Positions 12,196-24,231 of a DNA stretch of 63,901 bases are shown in pieces. Position 1 is the stretch's first letter; each line of letters starts with the position of its first letter. Both the position numbers and the translations under genes were made by a program. Source of the DNA: Bremia lactucae (Eukaryota; Oomycota; Peronosporomycetes; Peronosporales; Peronosporaceae); contig NW_027152213.1 in NCBI RefSeq assembly GCF_004359215.1, positions 1,318,402 through 1,382,302 on the forward strand, given 5' to 3'. The notes under the pieces are model-generated. The model had not been told where the DNA came from. It saw only the letters and a list, made by a program, of their open reading frames with translations, and searched no databases.

Positions 12196-13793
12196 GCTTT
12201 GGGTGCTTACTGCTATGAACGGAATATCGTGCTCATGCATAAGGATCTGATAGAATCCATTCATTAGATCTATTGACGAAAAGATAGTACTCTTTGACAT
12301 ACCACCAATGAATTCGTCTTTTCGTGGTATCGGCGTTACCACAAGTACAGCTGCAGCGTTCAGCTTATTGAATGCATGCACTATCCGCCATTATCCTGCT
12401 GTATTACGTACACAGAAGGTCAGAGAGCTATGTAGGGAAGTTGAGCCCTCGCACGGCCTGCTGCTAAGCGTTCGACAAAGATGTCGATCGCTATTACTTG
12501 TTCACGAAGCAATGGCCATTGCTTCATGACACAGTATTTCGAGTCTGGGATTAGGTCAATTTCGTGTCGAGTGCCTTTATCCTTTGGCAACACGCACGGT
12601 ACTAATTCAGGGAAGACATCCTTATAAATTAATCAAATCTTAATTAAGAGGATTTGTCTTCAAAGACTCCCAAGATTGGGACGTAAAACGTTCCATCCGA
12701 GTCTTCTCATCGAGGACATTTTCCCCATCGATGAGCGACTGAGAACCCGAATGTTCTCAGGAAATTCTATTGCCGACGGAATATCGGCCACGTAGTTGTT
12801 ATCTGTGACAAGTACGCAGATCTGCTTGACTTTACCACTACGCAGATCACGCAAGTACCGTTTCGGTTCTAGCGTTGGCAAATGAGTAATCTCCGAATTT
12901 AACTTCGGAGGCGCTTATAGATCAAGTATATAAGCGCCTACACTTGGGAACGTTTGACCACAGGTTTCCGGGGACTTGATCCTACAGAAACTATTTGGGG
13001 GGTATCCTACCCAACTGCCTCTAGCTGTGGCTGCGCTATCACAGCGAGATCCTCTACGATCGACTCTCCAGGCTATCTAGGATTCTCGCACTGTCTTTTA
13101 TAGATGGGCGTTTCAAATTTTCTTGGATGTTCCTTTCCAAGCAAGCATCCTTGTTTCGTATCACTCAACTTATTCTAGTGGTCGAACTTCGACGCTGCCT
13201 GTGCTTGTGCACAGCCGTCGGGATCTAAGTCCACAGTGTGTTGGGCATTCAAACTGAGGTCTTGTGCAGTCATGCTAACGACCGAACCACAAGCGAAGCC
13301 ATCGTACTCACTCGTAGGACGTCCACACGTTTGTGGACGCTCCAAGAAATTCATCAGTTTGCCGTCCGATGAACAAGAGACTTGCATCCTCACGACTTTA
13401 TGCTGCCAATTTATACATGGCTTGTACTTTCTGAGTCATGGTAATCCAAGGATGACCTCAAATCTGACATCTAAATCTAGTGCGGTGAATTAGTCATCGT
13501 ACCGTTTACCCTTAAACGTGTATTAGATACCAACTACACGTCTCTTTACTGTTACAGATGCGCCTATTGCTAGGCGCACTGGCGAACAACATTGCGCTAA
13601 CGGTTGGTTCGCCTACGACTGAACTCATGCATTCGATCGCTCTCCATTTAAGGTCACTCAAATGAGTGAACCTTTCATGCGTCGCGTGATAGCCTTCTTA
13701 AGGGGCTTGAAAGCTCCCTCCTTCATTATCCAACATGGTCATGTTGGACTGAACGTGCGTAGGCCGTTGATCAGACTACAAAGTGCTACCAGG

Positions 13794-14267
13794 TGTAACG
13801 TGGCACCATTCCCAAGTACCAGTCAACCTACACTGAGTGGGTTACTTCACGTATACGACGTGAATAGGGATATTGCAGGTAGCTCAGTAGTCTAGCTACC
13901 AAAGGTTATTTCGAAGGCTTTAAAATAGAGAGAAAAGTAAAGCTGTATTAGTAAATTAAGTTTTTACGTAACGGTCTTTTATCTACTACTGACTTTATCA
14001 TACTGATAACATACTATGTATGGCACTGAGTCTTATAACGATTGGCGGGGTTGATTTGAACTTAAATCAATCAATAGAATTAATGTCTTATTGCACCAAA
14101 TTTGGTAATATTGGAACTATTAAGTCAAAATTAATAAAGATAATAATTTGGTACCTCGTTATTTATTTCCTCCTATACGAAATAATATTTATTATTATTC
14201 TCATTGGAGATAATATTCATTATTCTCGTATGAAAAGTAATATTTATGTAACGGGACAACCGTTACA
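13794..14267 (-). repeat. LTR of gypsy element C (5' LTR)
   Basis: 474 bp, reading TGTAACG...CGTTACA on either strand. Its minus-strand start (TGTAACGG, then TCCCGTTACATAA) resembles the LTR starts of element B. Directly inside it, on the minus strand, two bases and then TGGTAGCACTT form a tRNA primer-binding site. Interior AT-rich segments also resemble element B's LTR. Confidence 0.75.
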
Positions 14268-14834
14268 CACAGTATCTTCCGTCGCATTACAATATACTAT
14301 AAATGCAACTGTAACATCATAATAAGTACATGCTTCAGGGTCTCTTTCCTTTAAATGCAACTTCCTTCTCACGCGAGGGTTGGCAGCTAACTTTATAATC
14401 TCATCTGAGTGCTACGCGGATGGGACTTTTGCTTCGGCAGCGTCATTCGTTACAATTAAATTGATTCTTCTGCTTTTACTTACGAATTGTAACCCTGGAT
14501 CCTATTTGTTTACTCTTTTCCTAATACAATGTAACCCCGGTACTCCTGATTACGCATTTCTCCGACTCAAATCCGCATCGGGTGCTGACATCATGCGGCA
14601 CACTTCGGCCGTCTCCGGCGCGAAATGTACGTCTCTGAATGCATAAAACGTTGCTCACTCTCCTCGTTATGATTATCCTATCTATGGTGGTTATCAGGCA
14701 ATCCGCTGATCCCTTCTGCACGCGATCAAGCGGACCACACTAAGCGCGGGCGCAACGGTGGCCTTTTCTCCTCCTCCTCGTCTTCGGCGGGCAATTCCGA
14801 CGCATCAGATGGCGAGCATGATCGCAAACATCGA
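14268..14834. other. intergenic region, possible promoter of the J-domain gene
   Basis: Between the LTR of element C and the first ATG of the J-domain gene. No target-site duplication can be checked, because the other end of element C is lost. No domain was recognised in the short frames. The last 100 bp are GC-richer, like coding DNA, so an upstream exon or start of the next gene cannot be ruled out. Confidence 0.4.
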
Positions 14835-17800
14835 ATGGGCTCAGTTCCGCTGCTTGTGGGTCTCCCAGCACGCTGTCGTCCAGCTTTAATGCTCTCGAGC
14901 TCGTTCTCGGGCTCTGATTCTCGGCGTCGCACGATGTTTTCTACGCCCTCGACTTCGATGTCTTCCTCTACTTTTGGAGGCGATAATACACACGTTAGTG
15001 AACGAAAAGGGCTCTTTGAGGTTGATGATGACACTGGAGAGTCGCTGGAGACGTTCCATGAGCGCGTTAAGCTTCGACAACGTACAAAACAGTCGGAAAT
15101 GAAGGCACTTAAGGCCCAACTCGAGGCTGCACAAGAGCGTGCCGAGGAGTTTGAAATTCGACTGAATGAAGTCAATCAGGATAAAGACGCGTGGACTATT
15201 CGTGTGAAAGACTGTCAACGCATGATTGAGAAGCGCAACAAGCAACTCGTTAAGGCAAGTGAAAAACTGACACGATACACAGAGCAATACGAATCTCAAA
15301 TGACGGAACTCCAGACGCAATTAGCAGCAATGAATGCGCAGTATGATCAGCTACAAGCCCATGCAGCGACATCAGAGGAAAAGCTCAAGCGTGAACGTGA
15401 AGAAAAGAATCAAGAGGTTCTTCGAGAAATTGAATTGCAGTCCGTAAAGCATGAGAAATTAATAAAAGATGCAGAATGGCGCCTTCAAGAACAGCGGGCT
15501 GCGAATGGGGCGTTAGTATTAAAAGTACAGGAAATGGAAGATAAATTGACCAAATCGGCAAACCAAAAGCCCACGACGATGGAGGTAGTAGCGAGTGAAG
15601 AATATCAAAGTTTACTGAAGCGGTTTGAAGATGCTGAGGCTATTAGTCGAGGTTTGAAGTTTCAATTGGAAAAGGAACAACACGAGAAAAAGTACTTACG
15701 CAAACAGTTGACGGCTTTGCAAGAAACTGTGGGAGTAAAAACTGCCGCGGAAACAGCCGCGTCGGTGGGTTTTCTACCGGACATGCCACTTGTGGAGCCA
15801 AGAGGAGGCGTTTCGAATCAGGAAGATACTGAGGCGGCTATCGGGAGTGACACAATGCTGGAGATGTCTGATGATAAAACTGGTAATGGCTCGATTTCGT
15901 CCAGTCCAACTGCCGTAGAGAATACAGTCTCTGCTGATTTGAGCACTGTAACAAGTGATGAATTAAGCCTAAGTCGGAGTCGGAGCCGTAATCGTTCGCG
16001 AGGCTTGTCGGCATCCAATTTTACGGATGATGTCTCGAAACCATCATTGAGAGACGGAAAGCGTCGTGCTGCATCAGTTCAAATGTTTAAATCCGCCATG
16101 GATACACCTGTAGAAGATAAATCGGGGGATGGCAAGTATGCAGGCATGTCGGCGACTTTTTTTGAAAAGCTCTCTTCTCGATTCAAACGGAGTACATCTC
16201 CTCGGAATGGTATAAAAGTTACGAGAAATGAAGTGAAGATTGCTGACGGAGAAGCACCAATTGTCAGTGCATTTGCGTCATCTTTTGAGCGGCGACAAGA
16301 TGTCGTTCATAGCAAAGTTTCAAATGAACGTCCTCGAATGTACGTGGCCAGGCCCCCTTCGTACCATGAAGATGAATCGAGTGATAGTATTTTCGGTAGT
16401 GAATCGTCGGCAAGTGACTTGTCAGATAATGACATGCCGCCACTTCCTCCTCCTCCGCCAACTCCTGTGCAAGAAACGCCATATTTGGTTCCCGTGGAGG
16501 CGTTGTCGCAACACATTTTTTCGGATGACGGAGATGTTAGCAGCTTAAGTGATTCAGACGACGATGACGATGAAACTCATGAATGGCGTGAGGCATTAGA
16601 CAAACCAACACAATTGCCAACACAGTTTGTAACTCCACTGGATCAAATTGGAACTACAAGTTTGCTGCCGGAAGTTCATAGGCTTCCAATGTCTCCTTCG
16701 AATAAATCTTATTCATCAGATGATGATAATTCGGACGAGCTTGACGTGGAAAAGAGTCAGCCGCGTCACGGAAAAGCTAGTAAGAGTAGTAGCCTTTCAG
16801 AATCTTCCTCGGTTTCAGATTCGTCGTTCTCGGATGAAGAGGGAGAAACAGTGACTATTACGAACGCAGTTCATATGAAGGTACGAAAGGCTAGTCTTTC
16901 AGGTCAAGAATGTCATGATAAACGGGTGCCGACATTGTCAAATCCTCGTGAAAAGAACAAAAGCCAAAGTGGCGCAGATACTATACACAGTACAAGCAAA
17001 AGTCGAATGAATGAGTACATGGAGGATCGTGCACGGAAACGTAATGAAAAATTGAAGTTGAAGCAAGAAAAGGAGCATGAAGAGACTAAAAAGAAGGAAG
17101 AGTATGAGAAAGAATGGGAAATTATGGCACAAGAAGAACGGGAAAGGAAACGCAAACAACAGCAAACGCGGCGGAATGGAAGACGTCGTCCTGCAAGTAT
17201 GAAAACTGTACGTGTTTCACAAATACGACAGCAGATGAATAGTAAGCACCAGAAAGAACAGCGCGAACCCAGCACATCTTCGCCACTGTATTCAAATGAT
17301 CCGCCGCGACCTCGTGAAGATGAAGGTGTGGATGTTAATGGTCAAGCAAGTCGTCACTTTCGACGCAAGAGTGAGTGCAAGACTTCAGAAAGTGAGGCTG
17401 AGGAAGAGCGTCAATCAGACCCTCGAACGCTGTCAACGGAAATGCCACCGCTTCCTCCTGAGCCTGCACTTGCAGACACGGAATTGTATCTTCGTCAACA
17501 AGCACGTTTACGAGAGCGTCATGAAATGCAGATGAAGAAAAAGCTCGAGGCTGACGAAGCTGACTCGGTTCGAGGAGTTATTCATCGGCGTGTGGAAATG
17601 TGGGCATTTGGCAAGGAATTATTGCATATGATTCTAACTTTGGACCAGATCTCGTCCAGTGATGCATTGAAGAAATGTCAACTCATGGTTGTGCAATCTC
17701 CTGACAATGATACCGTACGCAAGGCATATCGGTGAGTTTCGCTGCTACTCGAGAATATAGTTTTGTTGCTTATAAGAGATTGTATTTTGTAGGAGCATTA

Positions 17801-17919
17801 TTCGAGTTGTTCATCCCGACAAGTTGCGTGGAGCGACGATTCCGGAGCAACTTGAGGCTAAAGAGCTTTTCACGGTCTTAAATCAAGCTTTTGAAAAATT
17901 CAAGAGCCACTCCACTTGA
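14835..17919 (+). CDS. J-domain protein with auxilin-like C-terminus (two exons)
   Basis: Exon 1 is 14835-17731, the intron 17732-17792 (61 bp, GTGAGT...TTGTAG), and exon 2 17793-17919, giving about 1007 residues. The frame continues exactly across the junction to give 'KAYRSIIRVVHPDKLRGA' and 'LNQAFEKFK'. This contains the HPD motif that stimulates Hsp70 ATPase and the C-terminal J-domain form typical of auxilins, which help Hsp70 strip clathrin coats. Residues about 75-310 are a long coiled coil. The centre is Ser/acidic-rich and disordered, with a run of prolines (near 16440) and an RSRSR stretch. Residues about 730-800 are highly charged. Clathrin uncoating is inferred from the J-domain only; no PTEN-like or kinase domain is present. 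The first ATG was used, but a later one (MFSTPS, 14934) is possible. Confidence 0.82.
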
Positions 17920-18798
17920 GGTGGGGAGGCATGAGGCTAAAAAAAACATGTTTTAATTGACAGCGGTGGCAGTCATTTCGTGAGTTTACTCATTCTTGCG
18001 TCAGCAATGAATTCAAGATGTTCAACATGTGTTTTCGTATTGCTGGTGAGCCCCTAAGCACGCGAATCAAGTAGCATTCGGCATCATATACCCCTTTTGA
18101 AAACAACGCCCTTTTTTAAAAAAGCCGACCAAGCCCCCTGCCAGATTGCAAGAGTCGTCGGGACAGGTCGCGTCAAAATTGGTTGGCAGCATTTATTGTC
18201 GCTACTTCGCCTTTTGATCAATTGTGTGAGTTTAAAGGCTTGTGGTATTTTGTTAGTTTGAGGTCTATGCATCCATCTCAGGGAAAAATGTGCTTTGCCC
18301 GTCTTAAGTCAAGATTATACGGTGACATTAAACATCTTTGTCTTTGTATGCCGTGTTGATGTTTAGACTGTTTGAATCACATTTTCATTGATAAAGCCGA
18401 TTCCTTAGAAACAATTTTTAATCAATAATTTAGGCACTCGTTGAATTTTTGCTTGGACCTGTGGCCAATAGATTGAACAGGCGATAGCTTCAGTAGCAAC
18501 CAATTCCTAAAACCAAAATCTCACCGCAGGAGCCAACTCAAATTATCATATGACAATAGATATACGCAATAAGCAAGCAATTGAAACCGTTAGATCTAGA
18601 TTCAAAATGTTGTTTTCCGCTTGAGTTTTCAAATAAATTGGCACACATTCGTCAAATATCGGTCGATTCAGAAATATTAAAGTTTGAGGATAAAAAAGAA
18701 TGGAAATGATGACCCTTTTGGAATTTAATTTAGAAATAAACTTTGTTTAAATCAAGGAAACATACTATATATCGGCTCGACTCCGATTTTCAAAGAAA
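17920..18798. other. intergenic region between convergent genes
   Basis: 3' flanks of the J-domain gene and of the BED/hAT-like gene, which converge here. AT-rich, with no recognisable gene or repeat end. No transposon terminal inverted repeat was noticed beside the hAT-like gene. Confidence 0.4.
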
Positions 18799-20688
18799 TC
18801 AGTTTAATGCCGACTCCCCATCCTTTTCTTTCTTCAACTCAACTAGTTCCTTAATGTCCCCTTGCGAGTTGCAAAATACATGGGTCAGCTTTATCAGCTG
18901 GCTAGGTGGCAACTTATTGCCAAAACGCGAAAGGATTACTTGCATCTGGGCTCCAAACGATGGTGACCGAGAAACACTTGATGATGGCAAGCTAAAGACT
19001 GCAACGGCCAACTCGTGTAAATGTGGAAAGTGGTTTCGATGCTCTTCCCAAAACTCAGTCGGTTTAATAGCACCTGACTGCAATTGCTGCCAGTAGGCTT
19101 GATTCGTTTCTTTCAACTCAAGCACCATGGCCTTATATCTCTGAAGCTGCGACAAAATGTCAACATTATGGTCTTCATGCTCACAGAATCGAACAAGAAA
19201 ATTTTCTACCTCTTGCATTTTCTTATCATCAAGCGCTTTTCCGAGATAACGCGGATCTAATGTAGAAGCCACGCCATGTGAGTCACCATAGATCGCATTA
19301 AATCGCTCACTCACGCACGAAGTAATTAATGCCTTTTCTTTCTTGCTCATCCACTCTAACGAAGAGAAAAGTGTCAAAAGCTTTACCAAATTCGAAACAA
19401 CCTCGGACAACGGAGGCTGATTTTCCTGAAAATGCTGGAGCTGCTGCTGAAGTGGACGTAAAATATCCAACGAATTGACTAGATCCCGCACAAAATTTTC
19501 ATTCAAAACAAAATCCTGCACTCGTTTCCGTTTCTCGTGCTCTACTGGTGTACTAGCCTCAACAAAGTCTCGACGGGCAACAATCGTATACAACACCTTT
19601 TCACACTTAAGCACGTCTTCCAAAGACGCACATATCGAGCTAATTTCTGGAAATTCAGCCGCCGTTTGTAGATTTTGATTCGTCTTAATTTCGGTCTGGA
19701 GTGTATACTTTCCATGAAACACTGCTACAAAATCCGCTATTGTCTTTTGCACTGTATCAAGCCATGGGAGAATGGTACAAACATCCTGAAGCAATAACGT
19801 AAGTGCACAACTTACACATCCATAAAAAAAAATGCATCGCGGGTGCTTTTTCTGGATCCGTTCTCGCGTATAATGCGACAATACCGACGTCGTGGGAGTC
19901 ACGATGCCACATAATTCCATCTTTTTCTCTTTCGCCAAGACAGCTTCGACTTCATTAGCCATTAAAATCCCCGAATTTTCAGGAGTTGGTACAGTTTTTG
20001 ACTCGAGAAAGAACGATAGACCCTCTTTCCTAGCTCCAAATGTCGTGATAGTATACCCGCCTACATCCGCGCATATTTCGACGGTAAGGCAGCAGCGCTG
20101 ATTCCCGAGAGCTTTAGTCACTTTATTCTTTGAGGCTGTAAACTCGAGATCCAACAGCTCATTTTCAAGCTCGTGCTTTGACGGTAGCGCCACATCCTGT
20201 CGTACGACTCGTAGTGCGTTTAATATGAGCTCATTCCTTGCGATATCAAATGATTGTCCCGTGGCATAGACCCAATAAGCAAATTTGCGCTTAAACGCAC
20301 CGTTCTTGTTGCCATAGTTGCTGCTACTAGAGGCTCTTTGCGCCATTGTTACACCCAATCGCGGTATCTCAGGCTGGATGATCGGTGGCGTTTCATCTAC
20401 GCTATTTGAACGCTTAGAAGTTGCCAACGAGCTGGCCACTACGGGACATTTGCGTTCAAAATGCGCACGCACGCGCTCGACCTTGGCCACGCCATAGCGG
20501 TGGATGACGGCTTCGCAGCGGTTGCAAACCACGCGCTTGTCTGGTAAAACAGTCGTCCAGTCCCATACAGGATCCCGTCGACGCCCAGCAGCTCGGCGCT
20601 TCTTCGTTGAAGGCTTCAGCGCTGGAGATGACGGTCTCGACCCATTAGCGGCTTCAATGAAGAGCCCAGTGGGTGGATATGTCTCCAT
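18799..20688 (-). CDS. BED zinc finger protein derived from a hAT transposase
   Basis: An intact 629-codon gene. The N-terminus has a basic stretch (KKRRAAGRRR), then a BED finger: aromatic 'WDW', C-x2-C ('CNRC'), 17 residues, H, four residues, C. The body follows the DUF659/hAT transposase plan: a 'LTVEICADVGGYTITTFG' strand where active elements have an Asp-Gly-Trp, 'GIVTPTTSVLSHY' where they have Thr-Asp-Asn, and 'GCVSCALTLLLQDV' where they have Cys-x2-His before the Leu-rich helix. 'STLDPRYLGKAL' starts the C-terminal dimerisation region. The acidic residues expected for transposition are therefore replaced. No nearby terminal inverted repeats were seen. Most likely a domesticated DNA-binding protein, target unknown. 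Confidence 0.72.
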   Translation of the reverse strand: METYPPTGLFIEAANGSRPSSPALKPSTKKRRAAGRRRDPVWDWTTVLPDKRVVCNRCEAVIHRYGVAKVERVRAHFERKCPVVASSLATSKRSNSVDETPPIIQPEIPRLGVTMAQRASSSSNYGNKNGAFKRKFAYWVYATGQSFDIARNELILNALRVVRQDVALPSKHELENELLDLEFTASKNKVTKALGNQRCCLTVEICADVGGYTITTFGARKEGLSFFLESKTVPTPENSGILMANEVEAVLAKEKKMELCGIVTPTTSVLSHYTRERIQKKHPRCIFFYGCVSCALTLLLQDVCTILPWLDTVQKTIADFVAVFHGKYTLQTEIKTNQNLQTAAEFPEISSICASLEDVLKCEKVLYTIVARRDFVEASTPVEHEKRKRVQDFVLNENFVRDLVNSLDILRPLQQQLQHFQENQPPLSEVVSNLVKLLTLFSSLEWMSKKEKALITSCVSERFNAIYGDSHGVASTLDPRYLGKALDDKKMQEVENFLVRFCEHEDHNVDILSQLQRYKAMVLELKETNQAYWQQLQSGAIKPTEFWEEHRNHFPHLHELAVAVFSLPSSSVSRSPSFGAQMQVILSRFGNKLPPSQLIKLTHVFCNSQGDIKELVELKKEKDGESALN

Positions 20689-21063
20689 GGGTTTTCTTGG
20701 ATGCGGCGACTGTGTTTTATATCTTGGGTTTTAAGTGCATAATTTGGTACAATTAAAAGGATTGTTAAATAGCGATGAATTGGCTTTTAAATTAAAGTAA
20801 ATGAACAGCCCTGTCACAAATTTTACCCATTGTGGTTGTAAATGGTCTAATATGCGTTTATAAGTCAATTTTTCCAAGAAAATGTAGAGAATTGAACGAC
20901 AGAATTACTTTACAATGATGACACATTTAAGGCCAAGATTCCATGCAGTAAAACTTACAAATATATCCATTTCGTCAAAGAATTGTTGTTAAAGTCGAAG
21001 AATTGCAAATGTATGTTGCCGCCAAACACAAATATCCCAAGTCAAGCCAAATCCCCAGTAGAA
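20689..21063. promoter_or_regulatory. divergent intergenic region between BED/hAT-like gene and CSE1
   Basis: 375 bp separate the two start codons, which face away from each other, so both promoters must lie here. The DNA is AT-rich and no specific motif was assigned. An upstream in-frame ATG at 20983 would add 27 Cys/Pro/Asn-rich residues to CSE1 and is treated as leader. Confidence 0.4.
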
Positions 21064-24053
21064 ATGGCGGAGCCAAACATGCTATTACTGCGCCAGTCTC
21101 TCGAGGGAACGCTATCTCCCTTTGCCGAGACACGTAAAAGTGCTGAAGCGTATTTAAAGACCCTCTCCGCGCAATCCAACTACGTTCTTCTGCTTCTGCA
21201 GGTGCTCGAGAGCGCGAATGAGAAGCAAGAAGTGCGTCTCGCGGCTGCATTGTTGTTTAAGAATTATATCAAACACAATTGGGACCCCGAGAAAGAAGGT
21301 TGTGTGTCTCTAAACGAAAAGAATCTTGTTAAACAGCATCTCGTTGACCTCATGTGTCGTATGCCTGAGACTCTGCAAAAGCAGCTCATTGAGGCGCTCA
21401 CAACCATTGGCGAGTACGATTTTCCTGCTCAATGGACGGATCTACTGGCACAATTGGTGCAAAAATTGCAGACTGAACCCGACTGGCAAGTCCGCATTGG
21501 TGTACTTATGACAGCCAATACGATCTTTAAACGCTTTCGCAACGCTTTCAAGTCAGATGAGTTGTTTCGAGAACTCAAACATTGCCTAGAAATGTTTCAA
21601 GAGCCATTGCTTGTGTGTTTTAAAGACACAGGTGCTGCATTGCGTGCACCAAGTGCTTCTCACGTACAGCAAATGCAAATGATGACAGCATTGCGATACA
21701 TGAGTCGTATTTTCTACTCGCTGAATTGGCAAGATCTTCCGGAATATTTTGAAGATCATCTTTCCGAATGGATGGGTGAATTTCTAAGTTACATGAGTTA
21801 TGAAAGCAACGCACTTGTGAAAACAGACGACGACGACGAAGAGGAACCGAGTTTAATGGATCGTTTATTAGTGGCAATTGTCGAGAATATCAATCTTTAC
21901 GCGGAAAAGTATGATGAAGAATTTAAACCTTTTTTGCAGAAATTTATCGAAGTGATTTGGCATCTCTTAGCTCATCGCATCACATTGTATCCCAAACACG
22001 ATGACTTCGCGGCAAAATGTATGAAATTCCTCACGTCCGTTGCATCACGATCGTTCCATCGGACGTTGTTTGAATCGCCTCAAGTTTTGACGGAATTATG
22101 TGGCATTGTTGTCATGAATTTGCAATTGCGATCGTCGGATGAAGAGCTCTTTGAAGACAATCCAATGGATTATATTCGTCGCGATATTGAAGGATCTGAT
22201 GGCGATAGTCGTCGAAGTGCTGCGCGTGATTTGGTCCGTGGATTACTTGGCAATTTTAACGAAGCGGTGACCCAAATTTGTATGAATACAGTGCACACAC
22301 ATCTTCAGCAATACAAAGCCGATTCGGCTCGAAATTGGGCCATGAAAGACGTTTCAATGAATCTTATCATTGCAATCTCGGCAGTAAAACAATCACGTCT
22401 TCGAGGTGTGTCCGAAGTGAATACGCGAGTGCCACTGATGGACTTTTTCATGAACGAAGTGCTTCCAGAACTCGCAACGCCGAATCAAGCATCGCTTATA
22501 TTAAAAGCGGACGCAATTAAATTTGTCTCGACATTTCGAAGTCAATTGCCTGTCGAAGTGATGGATCAATTGTTTCCTCTTTTGATGAATTGCATGGATC
22601 CGTCGCATTTTGTCGTTCATACGTATGCAGCTGCTTGTTTCGAGCGACTGCTTACCGTAAAAGATCCGTCCGGTTCTCTTCGTTTTAATAAGGAACGCTT
22701 GGCACCGTATCTTGCCAAGTTGCTGGACCGTGTCTTTTGTATCTTGGAACAAGCCAATTATCCCGAGAATGACTATTTAATGAAGGTGATTATGCGCGTC
22801 ATGAACGTGGCGAAAGAAGACATTTTACCACTTACGGACATGGTTGTGAATAAACTCACCAACATTTTGACACGTATCTGTGCGAATCCTAGTAACCCTT
22901 CGTTTAGTCACTACTTGTTCGAGTCACTTTCAGTCTTAATTCTCAATGTATGCAAGACAAATCCTGCTGCAACCGAACGGTTTGAAGCGCTCTTGTTTCC
23001 ACCCTTTCAAAAAGTGCTTACAAATGACGTCGAAGCGTTATCGCCGTATGTTTATCAAGTGCTAGCGCAGATGCTCGAGCTACGACCCCATGGCGTCTCG
23101 GACGCGTATAAAAGCATGTTCCCCGTACTACTGAATCCAGCTTTGTGGGAACGCATTAGCAACGTCCCTGCAATTGTTAAACTTATTGAAGCGTACATGC
23201 ATCAAGCTCCAAACGACGTGGCGCCATCCGTGCCAGGAATTCTTGGTGTCTTTCAAAAATTAATTTCCTCACGAATAACCGAAGGGAATGCGTTTTCATT
23301 GCTTCGAGGACTCGTTGCTTTCATGCCACAGGAAGCGTACGCGCCATTTTTAAACGAGATCATCAAGATTCTGATGCTTCGACTTCAAACGCGAATGGCA
23401 GGACGCAATTCAGTCGGGTACGTGAAAGAATTGATCTATACAATGTCCGTGATCATTGGCAAACTCGGTCCAAATACTGTGCTTGCATCGCTCGAATCAC
23501 TTCAAAAAGGAATGGCCAGCATGTTTCTACGATCTGTGTGGCTTCCTTGCAACGCACGTGGTCGGAAAAGAGCAGAACAAAAAGCTTGTATCATTGGATT
23601 AACGCGTTTAATGTGCGAAACGGAGCTTTGTCTCGCGGACTTGGAGCTATGGATTGAACTATTGATTCGCGCCATTCAAGTGCTGGAAGAAGGAGGAGAA
23701 AGTACTAGTGCGATCAAAGACGAAGATGAATCGTTGCTTGAACTCGAAGAAACGGGGTATGAAGCAGGGTATGCCAAGCTTTTCTTTGCGTCTGTGGTGT
23801 CGCTAGATCACTTGCAAGAATACCCCGTTCCAACGCGTTATCTTGTGGAATCCATTGCAAAATTATCCGCTTCTCGACCGGGTGTGGTACGTGTTTCCAA
23901 GTTTTTCTTTTTTTCAACCAAAGACTCGTGTCTAATTCTTGGGTGTTCTTTCGTCTGTAGCATTTAGCGTACGCACAGACCAAAATTTCTACGCCGGCGA
24001 CGTTAGTAGCACTGCAGTCATACTTTGCGCAGCATAATGTGCCATTCCAGTAG
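21064..24053 (+). CDS. CSE1: exportin-2 (CAS/CSE1 importin-alpha re-exporter)
   Basis: Exon 1 is 21064-23886, the intron 23887-23960 (74 bp, GTACGT...CTGTAG), and exon 2 23961-24053, for 971 residues, the usual size of this family. The protein is a HEAT-repeat karyopherin that, with Ran-GTP, carries importin alpha back to the cytoplasm. Family marks are the importin-beta N-terminal segment ('AALLFKNYIKHNW'), 'IGEYDFPAQWTDLL', and the CSE1-specific block 'FEDNPMDYIRRDIEGSD' followed by 'RDLVRGLL'. The start at MAEPNM was chosen because homology begins there. Without splicing the frame reads into unrelated residues; with it, the protein ends '...VALQSYFAQHNVPFQ'. Its 3' end lies 178 bp from that of the purine gene, which converges on it. 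Confidence 0.93.
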
Positions 24054-24231
24054 GTTTTTACGTACACGAATCGATTGCAAACTTTTCAAGAATGTCCGAC
24101 GTACGATAAGCGGAGTTTGAACAACACAATACGTTTTGAATCTTCTAAATCTATCTGGATGTTTATTACCGCTAATGTCGCGACTTATGTGCCCTGCTCA
24201 ATATCACCACAGCTCACTCAATCAATGCTAC

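Larger units (their letters stand above)
9283..14267 (-). mobile_element. Ty3/gypsy retroelement fossil (element C), 3'-truncated
   Basis: Reading on the minus strand: 5' LTR (13794-14267), primer-binding site, a short gag start (to about 13590), protease remnant (about 13590-13430), RT (12540-11740), RNase H (11700-11190), integrase core and zinc region (11158-10540), integrase C-terminus (9919-9578) and half a chromodomain ending near 9283. Recognisable pieces include 'SSIDLMNGFYQI', 'YFDDFFVH', 'LLGCTVGKRSVRPDPEKI' and 'PLQPLPVPAECWQSV'. Every domain is interrupted by stops or frame changes. Most of gag is missing, and about 200 bp of the RT is inverted (see 11995-12195). No 3' LTR was found. 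Confidence 0.85.

Noticed and set aside
20983..21063. 27-residue N-terminal extension of CSE1
   Set aside because: Homology begins at the Met at 21064, and the extension lacks family similarity.
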